A DNA stretch of 27,244 nucleotides, from NCBI GenBank assembly GCA_015679605.1, contig JAAAVE010000173.1:1-27244 (forward strand), in the 5' to 3' direction. Both the position numbers and the translations under genes were made by a program. The notes under the pieces were generated by a model that was given only the letters and a program-made list of their open reading frames with translations, was not told the DNA's origin and did no database searches. Of this stretch, positions 1 through 8,083 are shown piece after piece (position 1 is the first letter of the stretch; each line of letters opens with the position of its first letter). This DNA comes from Podila epigama (Eukaryota > Mortierellomycota > Mortierellomycetes > Mortierellales > Mortierellaceae).

Positions 1-1458
1 CTAGTCAAGAGGTCGTCAGTCTGAACAACATTCTATCCAACTTTCAACGATGAATCAAGAAGGATGAAGAAGAGATCGAGATCAAGATCGAAGATAGTCT
101 TAATCCCTCCAAGGGCGAACTCCAACGGCTGCTTGAGTGTTATCAAGATAGGCTCAAAAACAGGGTCAGTCATGTAGGCGTAGTTCATGCTAGGTTCTTC
201 GAGGCGACTCAACAGATCCGCCAGCTTTGCCTCGAAAAAGATATGTTGGTGGACGCCCTCACAAGGGTGACCGCCATAAAGATGGACATGCTTGCATCTC
301 TGACAAGTCAGTGCTTCGCACTGCGCCAGGACGAATCGTCCCTAAAATTATCGATCCAAGAAGGATTCAAAGATGTTGATGTCGCACCACCAATGTCTCA
401 AGACATTGAGGCGCCGACATCCAAGTTTTATGTCAAGTGGGACAAATCGAATCCAGAGCATTGCGTCCTGCACAAAGTTTTTGGGGAAGAGTACATCCCA
501 CTTGTGGAAGGCACGGATCAAATCGACTACTCAAAAGTAAAAAAAAAGTCATTGGAGGATCTACCGGTCCTCGATTTGAACGTGTCTTCCTTCCCTGTGG
601 AAGACATGATCAAAGAGGTTGCCTTGAGGATCGTGAGGTTTCGCAACGCTTTTGAACTGTGGTGCCGATGGCACTTGACCGATGACCTTATTGATAGGTT
701 GGCATGGTATTACATGCCCAGGGCCCTCGTCAAAGCAGGTCTTGCTAAAGATTATGGAGATCTCATCAAAGAGCTGCCGATCGAGGAACGGACCTGGAAG
801 CAGGTCGTCGTGTGCCTGAACAAGGTACTCAAGACAGAGTATCTTGAGGTTTACCTCGCTGACAAAGTACTCACCGCCAGGCCCAAGGCAGGTGAGACAT
901 TCCAAGACTTTGCTCGACGTTTAATTCGCCTGGTGGAAGCTGCCAATTTCCCAGGCGATGGATGCTCCATCTTCATCAAGGCCCTCAAAAACCATTTACC
1001 TGATGTTAGTGTTCAGGCCACCCTCAAAGAGTATGGCTCCTTTGATGAAATCAAGTCTCAAAGAGTATCTCAAGTTTCTCACAAAAATTCCGGATGTCGC
1101 GGGAGGTTCAAAGAGCGATTACACCCTTTATTTTCTCATCAAGTATGGTGGCAGGGCTGGTAGCCAGGCGGCAGAGCGCTCCCATAGAATGGCCTACTGG
1201 TCAGACCTTCAAGAAAAGTCCCAGGACTCATACCAGGCTAAGAGGTTCCATGCTGGAGATGATAGTGGGGACAAAGTCTCCAAGAAACCCAGGTCCTTTG
1301 ACAGAAAGGACATTTGTACTTACTCCAAGAAGTGCATTGACAAGAAACTCAGACATGAACGAGAAGACTGCCACCATTGGCAGAAGGACCAAAAGAGAAG
1401 AAACAACAGAGAAGACCGACTTGATAGCCAGCCCAGTTTACATTTGGATAGTCCTTAA
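1..1458 (+). pseudogene. Broken Gag of a Ty3/gypsy-like LTR retrotransposon
   Basis: The frame containing the ATG at 243 is open from 54 to 1163 and also open to the left of an in-frame TGA at 51-53, so the reading frame probably began before the window. The N-terminal part (54-400) looks like a charged coiled coil. The part at about 630-1010 resembles a retrotransposon Gag capsid domain (FELWCRWHL near 650, TFQDFARRLIRLVEAA near 895-945). Near 1047-1057 the similarity jumps to another frame, which stays open to 1458 and ends in a basic tail with a decayed Cys/His cluster at about 1310-1380 (Cys, Cys, His, Cys, His, His), possibly a remnant zinc knuckle. No protease, reverse transcriptase or integrase follows, and no LTR was recognised. 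The TGA and frameshift make this a dead copy. The class assignment is family-level inference. Confidence 0.65.
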
Positions 1459-1491
1459 TGTCACAAAAGACAGCTTACTCCAAGTTTACTA

Positions 1492-1985
1492 ATGATATTC
1501 AGATGACAAGTATAAAAGTAAGCGACACTCCATGTTCTCCTCTTGCATTTCATTCCCAATGATTAACTTGACATATTTATTCAAAGATATGATGGCACCA
1601 GGTTCAATCCTTTCTCCTTTCTCGGTCACTAATCCACTTTTAGACTTGTAGAAAATGATTCCTCCTTGTTGAGTTACGATTGTCGAAGGAGACTAGGTGT
1701 AGTTGCGCGATACTTTTCTTCTGGGTGTCGGTAGACACCTCTCGAGCGGAATCCTGTGTCCCTTGGGTGATTATGCCCATGACGAACGGGGGTGGTCGGT
1801 AGTTCGTTGTCATTCGTCCAAAGTCTCTGCTTCCTCCTCCAACTCTCTTGACTAATAGGACATTTCGTCTGCTTCTTTTGGCTGCATTGCTTCCTGTTCC
1901 TCTTTCTTTTTTGCCTGTCCTCAGTGCATCGTGAAAAGAAGACTTTAGGGTACCACTACAGGTATTGTTGTTGCTGCTGCTGCTG
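1492..1985 (-). other. Degraded coding-like stretch downstream of the minus-strand Gag ORF
   Basis: No complete gene is visible between the two Gag regions. On the minus strand two overlapping open stretches look protein-like. A 57-codon ORF runs from the ATG at 1813 to the stop at 1640-1642. A 67-codon stretch without an ATG covers 1692-1492 and ends at the TAG at 1489-1491; it contains GAIISLNKYVKLIIGN. Directly after the Gag stop (1986-1988), seven Gln codons (1965-1985) and then a further stop follow in frame. This could be the decayed 3' part of the same element, or a terminal exon spliced at a possible acceptor near 1693. I do not recognise a family. Confidence 0.3.
1965..1985 (-). repeat. 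CAG/CAA triplet repeat
   Basis: Seven Gln-type triplets (four CAG, three CAA on the minus strand) follow the amber stop of the Gag-like ORF in the same frame. The stop may have arisen in what was once a glutamine-rich tail. Confidence 0.7.
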
Positions 1986-2750
1986 CTAGTACCTCTGATA
2001 CGAGTTGCGTTCGGGTTGGCGTCCAGAGTAAGAACTCTGCCTGTTCTGGCTCTTCTTGTTCTCGCACGTTCGATCGGAGTCGTTAGACTGGAAGCGGGAC
2101 TTGAATGCTTTTTCTAATGCCTTACTTGCCTTGATCTCCTCAAGAAATTCCTTTGGATCGACCAGGTTGAGCGGATCGTCCTTGTAAAAGTCACCTTGGG
2201 TGGTTTGGAGGTTCTCAATGCGCATCGTGGTGATCCATCCGGCTATCCCAGCTAATTGTTTTCGTACGAGGACCGCAAAGTCTGACGATTTCGACAGCAA
2301 GAGTTCGGTATTGGTCTCCTCATCCTTGCTCAGCTGGTGCATGTAGTGGAGAAACGTGTCCACTCGCCGGCAAAGATGGAAAAGACGCTGTTGAATCGCA
2401 TGGAGCTGAGCATCGGTGCCCTTCTCGCTGACAGAGGAGACGGTGACTGGAGGCACTTTCGTGGACTTGTACACCACTCCAGAGTTCTTGGGCATGGAAC
2501 AAAGTCGTTCCCAAGAGGCATCATCATCGCTGATCTCGGTCTTGAAGAAGGCGAGGGGGTCCTCTTGACGCAGGAACGGATAGCGGACGACCTCTTCATT
2601 AGAAGGTGTGTAGATGGTTTCCGGCTGTTGACGAGTGATTTGGGGGTCGTCATCTTCGGTCATACGGAGGCTAGCGACCTCGGCTTGAAGGCTGGCTATC
2701 TCCTTTCGGATTTGTGAAATAGGATCATTTGCAGAAGGTGAAGGTGGCAT
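1986..2750 (-). CDS. Retroelement Gag-like protein (possibly DIRS-type)
   Basis: This is an intact 254-residue ORF when started at the ATG at 2748-2750. An upstream in-frame ATG at 2864 adds 38 residues of unconvincing hydrophobic and aromatic sequence, so the inner start is preferred. The protein begins with a Pro/Ser segment, then a short coiled coil (QIRKEIASLQAEVASLR), an acidic region, a helical middle with conserved-looking Trp and Leu positions, and a basic Arg/Gln/Ser-rich tail. This order is what I associate with Gag-like ORFs of DIRS and other retroelements in Mucoromycota-type fungi. No Cys/His knuckle is visible and no tyrosine recombinase or reverse transcriptase lies in the window. 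It sits next to a dead Ty3-like Gag, which supports a transposon-rich patch. It could instead be an orphan host gene derived from such an element. Confidence 0.5.
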   Translation of the reverse strand: MPPSPSANDPISQIRKEIASLQAEVASLRMTEDDDPQITRQQPETIYTPSNEEVVRYPFLRQEDPLAFFKTEISDDDASWERLCSMPKNSGVVYKSTKVPPVTVSSVSEKGTDAQLHAIQQRLFHLCRRVDTFLHYMHQLSKDEETNTELLLSKSSDFAVLVRKQLAGIAGWITTMRIENLQTTQGDFYKDDPLNLVDPKEFLEEIKASKALEKAFKSRFQSNDSDRTCENKKSQNRQSSYSGRQPERNSYQRY

Positions 2751-2994
2751 TGGAAAGAAGGAAAAGGCGATCAAGTTCAAGTTGTGAGTTTTGGTCTTAA
2801 AATAAAACGGAGACCAGTCGGCCATAACAGGAAGTTTCTGGGTTGAGAGGGTTGAGATGTTCATGGGTTATCGCAAAAAAAAATTTTTTTAGTACAAAGA
2901 AAACACAAGCAGCATGGTCCTGGTCCAATGGATAAGATGCTAAAGTTGTCACTACATTCAACTCGACTAGTTATCAATGAGCGTATGGTCACCT
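2751..2994. other. Short intergenic between Gag-like ORF and F-box gene
   Basis: This stretch holds an A8/T7 homopolymer junction at about 2875-2892 and a box-A-like sequence at 2918-2940 (see rejected items). I see no gene in it. It probably contains the 3' end of the F-box transcript and the upstream region of the Gag-like ORF. Confidence 0.5.
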
Positions 2995-5040
2995 CTACAA
3001 TGTTGGATACCAAAAGCCATAATAAAATCCCCGGAAAGGGTACTCGCCCCCATTCACCATCGAGACCAAGGTTCCGCTTCGGAGTCCGTACAGCTCCCGA
3101 AGTGACGGCCAACAAGTTTTCATCCAATCGAGTTCACTCTTGCCTATACCATGGCGGACTACTCGATCGACATTAAGGACCCTGAGTCGCTTGAGTCCCT
3201 GCAACAAATCCAACCCTGCCGCCAACGTGAGTTCCAACGTTGGTTGTCCAGTGTTCGTTGTCATGGTTGGTGTCACTCCCGGTAGAGCCGCTATTCCCAT
3301 ACTGTTAAGATGGCTGTCATACAGATTGGGCGCATCGCGCTCGTTTTCGCAGTCGTCTGAACCGCACCCACAGGGACAACCCAAGTGCAGCTCTTCCAAG
3401 TGGACGAGTTCGCCTATCCGTCGACACATTTCCTTGACAGACTCACGCCATTCCATGCATGTCAGCACAGCGTCTTCCGCTTCATCTCTCACTTTTGATA
3501 TTACTTTGTTTCGCAACGATTCACAATATTCTCCTCTTCCTCCACCGTCTCTTCCTCCATGTCGTCTTCGTCCATAACATCTGTCGTCTATATGAAACGA
3601 CAACTCGAGACGTGTCAATGTATCTTGACAGCTCCATATCAACTGTCGCTCGCGCATGTCCATCATCAGCCTCATACTCGCTGCCACCGTTGATGTAGTT
3701 GCCACCCAAGACTCGGCCATGCTCATGCGCGTCGGCGGTGAACCAAGCAGCGCCAATCGTGGACACTGATTTAATAGCGTATGCAAATGAAAACTGGTCA
3801 AGCCTCCTCGTCCTCGTCCTCCTCCTCCATCACTATTTTCGCCATCCTCATGACCGCCTGCTTCCCCTCGTGTCTGAACCACACTTGCTCCAATACCCGA
3901 GACCTGGACCTCTCTCAATGACGCGAAATGGCCGCATATCCGTAATGTCTCCATGATCCCATCCACCTGACCAATATACCCCTCGATCGACAATGCCTCG
4001 AGAGACGAAGGCGCACAGGCTTGAATGATCTCAATGTAGAACGGTTCCGTCTGCTCCTGGATGTGTTCAAACTGTAGGCGCTTCAGATGGGGGCAATGGC
4101 GCTTTAGGACCGAGGTCAGGCCGTCGATCACGTCTTTGGCGTCATGATCTTGGTTATTGGCCAACATTCTCGAGACACGCCAGGATTCTAGCTTTGGACA
4201 GCAGTGCCTCAGAAAGTGGGTCATGAATGGGTATTGGTCTTTCGGGATCGTCATGGGGAGTTCGAGGGTGTGGATATTGGTGTGGTGGCTCAACGCCCAA
4301 AATTGGGAGTGGGTGGGGTCTTCACTGTCCTTGGGACTAGTAGAGTTATCGCGTGGAGTCGCGTCGAGAGCGTCAGATTGGAGAAAGAGCCCAGAATGGG
4401 AAAGAGGGGTTGTCATGGGCTTTGTTGAAAGGGGATGGTCGATAGTCAGCACCTCGAGCTGAGGAGGGCACGCCCTCAAGAGCTTGGCGAGTGTATAGGT
4501 CGACATTGGAGTAGCGCCTTTTATCTTGAGAGTTCTCAGTTGTTTCTGCAGACGGAGCGAGGTTGTTAGGACCGTGTCCACGATGGGTGTCAAGAACAAC
4601 ATGGCCGGTAGCGAGACCATTTCGAGGTTCACCAGTCTTGCACAATTCCTCTGCAGTAACAAGGCCAAAGTCTGGATGCCTGTGGTACCCACGATAGACT
4701 GGATGCGTAACGTGGTCAGAGTATTGACTAGGAGCCCGCGATTGGCATCTGCCTGCAAGAACCGTTCCAAGACACGGACGGACGGCGCAGCGCCCCAAAA
4801 GTCGAGTTCACGGGTATGGCCCACACATTGAACGAACACGTCGGCGTGTGTGGCGAGGAGTTGTGTGTAGTTGCGATGACTGATCCGGAGGGTGCGCCAG
4901 AGTGGAGGTGTGAAGGTTTTGTGCAGACAACGCGAGACGCGTGTGCACCGCGCGAGGTCGACGCGGCCGAGGTGGGCGCAAATGGCGTTGAGGATTTGAT
5001 GAATGCTGAAGACGGTGCAAACGATGCCATGGCAATGCAT
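2995..5040 (-). CDS. F-box / leucine-rich repeat protein
   Basis: This single-exon gene encodes 681 residues. Residues about 10-55 form an F-box: a hydrophobic helix (IHQILNAICAHL), then DLARCTRVSRCLHKTF and LWRTL. F-box proteins bind Skp1 in SCF ubiquitin ligases and present substrates through their C-terminal part. The rest is leucine-rich in an irregular LRR pattern (TLRIQSI, LEMVSLP, LRTLKIKGA, LKRLRVLNVDRV), ending with a WMKTCWPSLREL segment. Two glycine- and arginine-rich insertions, near residues 400-420 and 500-515, interrupt the repeats and look disordered. The ATG at 5038-5040 is used because the F-box begins just after it; a nearby ATG at 5028-5030 is in another frame. F-box/LRR proteins of this kind are greatly expanded in Mortierellaceae, which supports the taxonomic guess. 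The substrate is unknown. Confidence 0.8.
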   Translation of the reverse strand: MHCHGIVCTVFSIHQILNAICAHLGRVDLARCTRVSRCLHKTFTPPLWRTLRISHRNYTQLLATHADVFVQCVGHTRELDFWGAAPSVRVLERFLQADANRGLLVNTLTTLRIQSIVGTTGIQTLALLLQRNCARLVNLEMVSLPAMLFLTPIVDTVLTTSLRLQKQLRTLKIKGATPMSTYTLAKLLRACPPQLEVLTIDHPLSTKPMTTPLSHSGLFLQSDALDATPRDNSTSPKDSEDPTHSQFWALSHHTNIHTLELPMTIPKDQYPFMTHFLRHCCPKLESWRVSRMLANNQDHDAKDVIDGLTSVLKRHCPHLKRLQFEHIQEQTEPFYIEIIQACAPSSLEALSIEGYIGQVDGIMETLRICGHFASLREVQVSGIGASVVQTRGEAGGHEDGENSDGGGGRGRGGLTSFHLHTLLNQCPRLALLGSPPTRMSMAESWVATTSTVAASMRLMMDMRERQLIWSCQDTLTRLELSFHIDDRCYGRRRHGGRDGGGRGEYCESLRNKVISKVRDEAEDAVLTCMEWRESVKEMCRRIGELVHLEELHLGCPCGCGSDDCENERDAPNLYDSHLNSMGIAALPGVTPTMTTNTGQPTLELTLAAGLDLLQGLKRLRVLNVDRVVRHGIGKSELDWMKTCWPSLRELYGLRSGTLVSMVNGGEYPFRGFYYGFWYPTL

Positions 5041-5436
5041 TTGCGTTGTGTGCCTTGTTTCTTTATAACGTGTTTGATGATGACCAGAAAAAGGAATGAG
5101 AAGGAAATGGAGTGTGAGATGGAAGAGTGAAGTTTTTTTTTTTTTCTCCCTTTTTTTCTTGTACCATGTGGCGCTTCATATTTCCCGTAAAAGTAATGCC
5201 AATCACACACCCACCCATGGTAATGGTCCTAGCCATCGTGCTCAATCCTCTATCATTCATAGGCTAACAAGTGCATGGCATGGCTACATGCAATTTTTTT
5301 TTCCCCTTCCCAGTTCACCTTCTTTCGACACCATGTGGCGGGAACAATACTTGTGGTTTTGAGGAATTGGGTATGAAAGGGACACAAAGCACTTAGTCCG
5401 CTTTTTAATAATGAAAAAAAAAAGTTAACGATTGTC
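5041..5436. promoter_or_regulatory. Intergenic: F-box promoter side and ADH 3' end
   Basis: This is the upstream region of the F-box gene and the 3' flank of the alcohol dehydrogenase gene, both on the minus strand. It holds T-rich tracts at 5133-5160 and 5292-5303, a CCAAT on the plus strand near 5199, and an 11-base direct repeat, ACCATGTGGCG, ending at 5173 and 5340. No RNA gene or ORF with coding character was seen. Confidence 0.4.
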
Positions 5437-7157
5437 TTACAGGGCAAGGTGCTCAGGAACATTAAGCACAACTCGGTAACGCGCCTTTTGCTCAGTCACA
5501 CGTCGGAAAGCTTCGCGGCAACCCTACAACAGAACAAAAAAAAAAAAAAGTTTAATAAGATGTCGCGAAAGAGAAGAGAATGGTTCACGATGGGACGGAG
5601 AAATAAGAATGGGGAGGAAAAAAAAATGGCGAGGTTTACCTTGACGGTCATGTCGAGTTCTTCAATCTCGGGCTTGATGTTGTGACGAGCTGCAAATTCA
5701 AGCATCTTGACCACCACATGGCGAGAAGCGACGAGTGACCCAACAACCTTGACTACACGCGTCGCGTTGTTGTTATTGTTATTTGTATATTGATGAACAA
5801 TAGAAGAAGAGCCCAAACAAAAAAGGTGAGTTTAGTGAAAACAAGTACACGCGAAATGACAACATATAACATCACAATCAATACAAACAAACGTACGCTG
5901 TTTGAACAGATGGGGCATGTATGGAATCTCCATGGTGCCTTTGGAGGAAACACCGAGGTTGATGAGGGTTCCATTGGTCTCGAGAAGGCCGATAAAGTCT
6001 TCCCATGGGAGGTCACCTGCGACGGTATTGAGAATGAAATCCATCTTTGTTGTAGTAGTAATAGGGTCCTTTGTGCAAATGAATTCGTGTGCCCCAAAGG
6101 CGAGTGCATCCTCTTTTTTATCGGCGCTCGTAGAAATGGCGACCACTAGAAGCAAACAAAAAGGACAACACGGCAAGGCTTTAGTGAGTAAATGTTTTGT
6201 TTGTCTTTTGGAGTGTACGGCCAAGCATGTTGCACAAAACTTCTCTCGCATCTCAAGTGCTTGTTGTTATGGTTGACTTGGTCTTGTGGTTGAGCTGCAG
6301 AAAAACGTCGTCAAGGACGATGATGGATGGTTTGGCTGCAGCTCAATTAACATGCACGTCGTTGTTATTGTCGCACAAGCGTGTGGTTTGATGAGAGAAC
6401 AAGATTGTCATCCCACACAAGACTGAAAAAAAAGTAGACCTACCTTTACAACCCCAGGCTTTGGCAAACTTGATGCCGAGATGGCCCAATCCGCCAAGAC
6501 CGACAACGCCTACTGTGTCTGTTGGCCTGACATTGTAACCATAGAGGGCACCAAACACGGACGCACCGGCACAGGTCAATGGTCCCGCATGGCGGGGTTC
6601 GATCGAGGGTGGGATCTTGTACACGAAACGCGAGTCCCAAACGGAGGCATTTGCAAAGCCGCCGATGCCGTCGCTGAACGTTGTACGGCTCTCGCACATG
6701 TTCTCCTGGCCAGAGTGGCAATGTTTGCAATTGAGGCAAGTCGAACGAATGTATCCAAAGCCGACAATGTCGCCTACCTCAACATTGGTTACATCTTCAC
6801 CTTTGAACTCGACGCGGCCAATGATCTCGTGCCCAACAACGCTACCCTCGATCATGGCTGCGTACATGGTGTCAGTGTAGCAAACGGAGCAGCAAATGAT
6901 GGCCACAGCAACTACATGACGTGTGTGTGTTTTTTTTCGTGTTTTTTTTCGTGTTTTTATGTTTAAGGGGTGAATATGTTGTCCATGGACAAACAGAGCA
7001 AGACGACAATACCGATTGAAATAGGACAGTTTTCTAAATCTGTTTCATTTTTACCATCGTTCCTGCCGAGGACTGGGAGCTCAATGCTCTTTTGAATGAA
7101 CGTCTTGCCGCCTGGTGCGGAAGCAAAGGCGGTGATTGAAGGAGGTGCAATGGTCAT
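5437..7157 (-). CDS. Zinc-dependent NADP(H) alcohol dehydrogenase (MDR, CAD/Adh6-like)
   Basis: Five exons (7157-7055, 6911-6444, 6145-5897, 5752-5640, 5523-5437) join in frame with GT/AG introns to give 339 residues. It belongs to the medium-chain dehydrogenase/reductase family, which oxidises alcohols or reduces aldehydes with NAD(P). Visible elements are the catalytic zinc ligands Cys45 (VCYTD), His62 (VVGHE) and Cys148 (LTCAGAS), the structural zinc site Cys93, Cys96, Cys99 and Cys107 with C-x2-C-x2-C-x7-C spacing, and the Rossmann loop GLGGLGHLG near 172-180. The VVAIS..ADKK segment after the second beta strand, with a Ser and basic residues, suggests NADP rather than NAD, as in cinnamyl-alcohol dehydrogenase and yeast Adh6. 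The Cys45-to-His62 spacing of 17 residues is shorter than the 21-23 usual in relatives. No targeting signal is evident; probably cytosolic. Exact substrate unknown. Confidence 0.9.
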
Positions 7158-8083
7158 GGTTTAATCGTGGTGATGATGGTCGTTCTTATGAGATAGAGAT
7201 GTATTTTTTGTTTTCTGTCCGAGTGAGGAGGATGAGGCTGAAGAGAGGTGGGCTGAGTGGGTGCGAGCGAACAAAGAGAAAAGAGAGAGAGAGAAAAAGA
7301 GAATAAAAAGTGGCCCATTTTAAACTCTTTTGTATGAAACTTGTCAGGTTCTTGTGCAAAGAACGCTCATTATTGATAATGGCTATTGTTGTTCATTGTC
7401 ATTGCTCAAATGGTATCTATCACATTTGGTATCTCTCTGTTCCAATGGTAAAAGAATAAAGAGAAAGATTCATTTATGAACACAAAAAGAAAAAAAAAAA
7501 AAGATGAAAACAATAGCAGTCGGGTATTCCGCCCATGAGCCTGAGTTGTATTCTTGTGGCCAATTTGACTTGTTCCCCCTTGTTCTCTTGTAGTCATAAG
7601 GCCGATAGCCAAAGAGCGTCGAAGCGTACAATAGTTTGCAGCGGCGTAATTCAGGTCTGCGAGGGAGAGGGAGAAAGATGGAGGGAGGAGGGAGGGGCTG
7701 AAAAGGGCTCCAAGTTTTGTATTCTTTTGTATCTTTCGCTCTTTTTTTTCTTTTGTGCGTGTGTGTTGTGTTGCATTGAATTGCTTTACTTTGCTCTGCA
7801 TTTGCTGTTGTTTTGAACATTGGTCACTGGAAATGAAATGCATGCGGGGAGGGGGGAGGCCGTATTGTTCGTAACCGCATAACACGCATTGTCTTGGGGA
7901 AAGAGAAAGGGAGGAAAAAGGTCTACAATAATCAATTCATTGTTCAAAAAAGAAAGAAAAAAAAATGAAGGTCAGAAGAAAAAAGGATGGACATCCATCC
8001 TCAAACATTATGAAACGATAACAAAGAGTGCACAACCGTTTCAAGAGACCCTCTCAGATCATACCTGCCCTGACTCTTCTTCC
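7158..8083. promoter_or_regulatory. 926-base intergenic: ADH upstream region and TDP1 3' flank
   Basis: No convincing gene is present. Open frames here on both strands are low-complexity (poly-Phe, poly-Lys). The part near the ADH start (7255-7305) is a purine run on the plus strand with GA repeats, giving a long pyrimidine tract on the transcribed minus strand, common in fungal promoters. A10 to A13 homopolymers lie near 7490-7503, and GA- and T-rich runs at 7660-7750. Confidence 0.5.

Noticed and set aside
1601-1610. B-box-like GGTTCAATCC
   Set aside because: No A box or cloverleaf stems lie upstream; it falls inside a coding-like stretch on the other strand.
2918-2990. tRNA-like sequence: TGGTCCAATGGATAAGATGC resembles a tRNA-Arg A box
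   Set aside because: No pairing acceptor or anticodon stem and no good B box follow at the right distance, so it is not a tRNA gene; a decayed tRNA-derived fragment remains possible.
4728-5210. Alternative ORF overlapping the F-box start (ATG at 5028)
   Set aside because: It lies in another frame and lacks motifs; the long frame carries the F-box and the full LRR region.
7406-7885. 159-codon minus-strand ORF between ADH and TDP1
   Set aside because: The translation is low-complexity, with poly-Phe and Lys/Glu runs from homopolymers, and shows no domain or splice-consistent neighbour.
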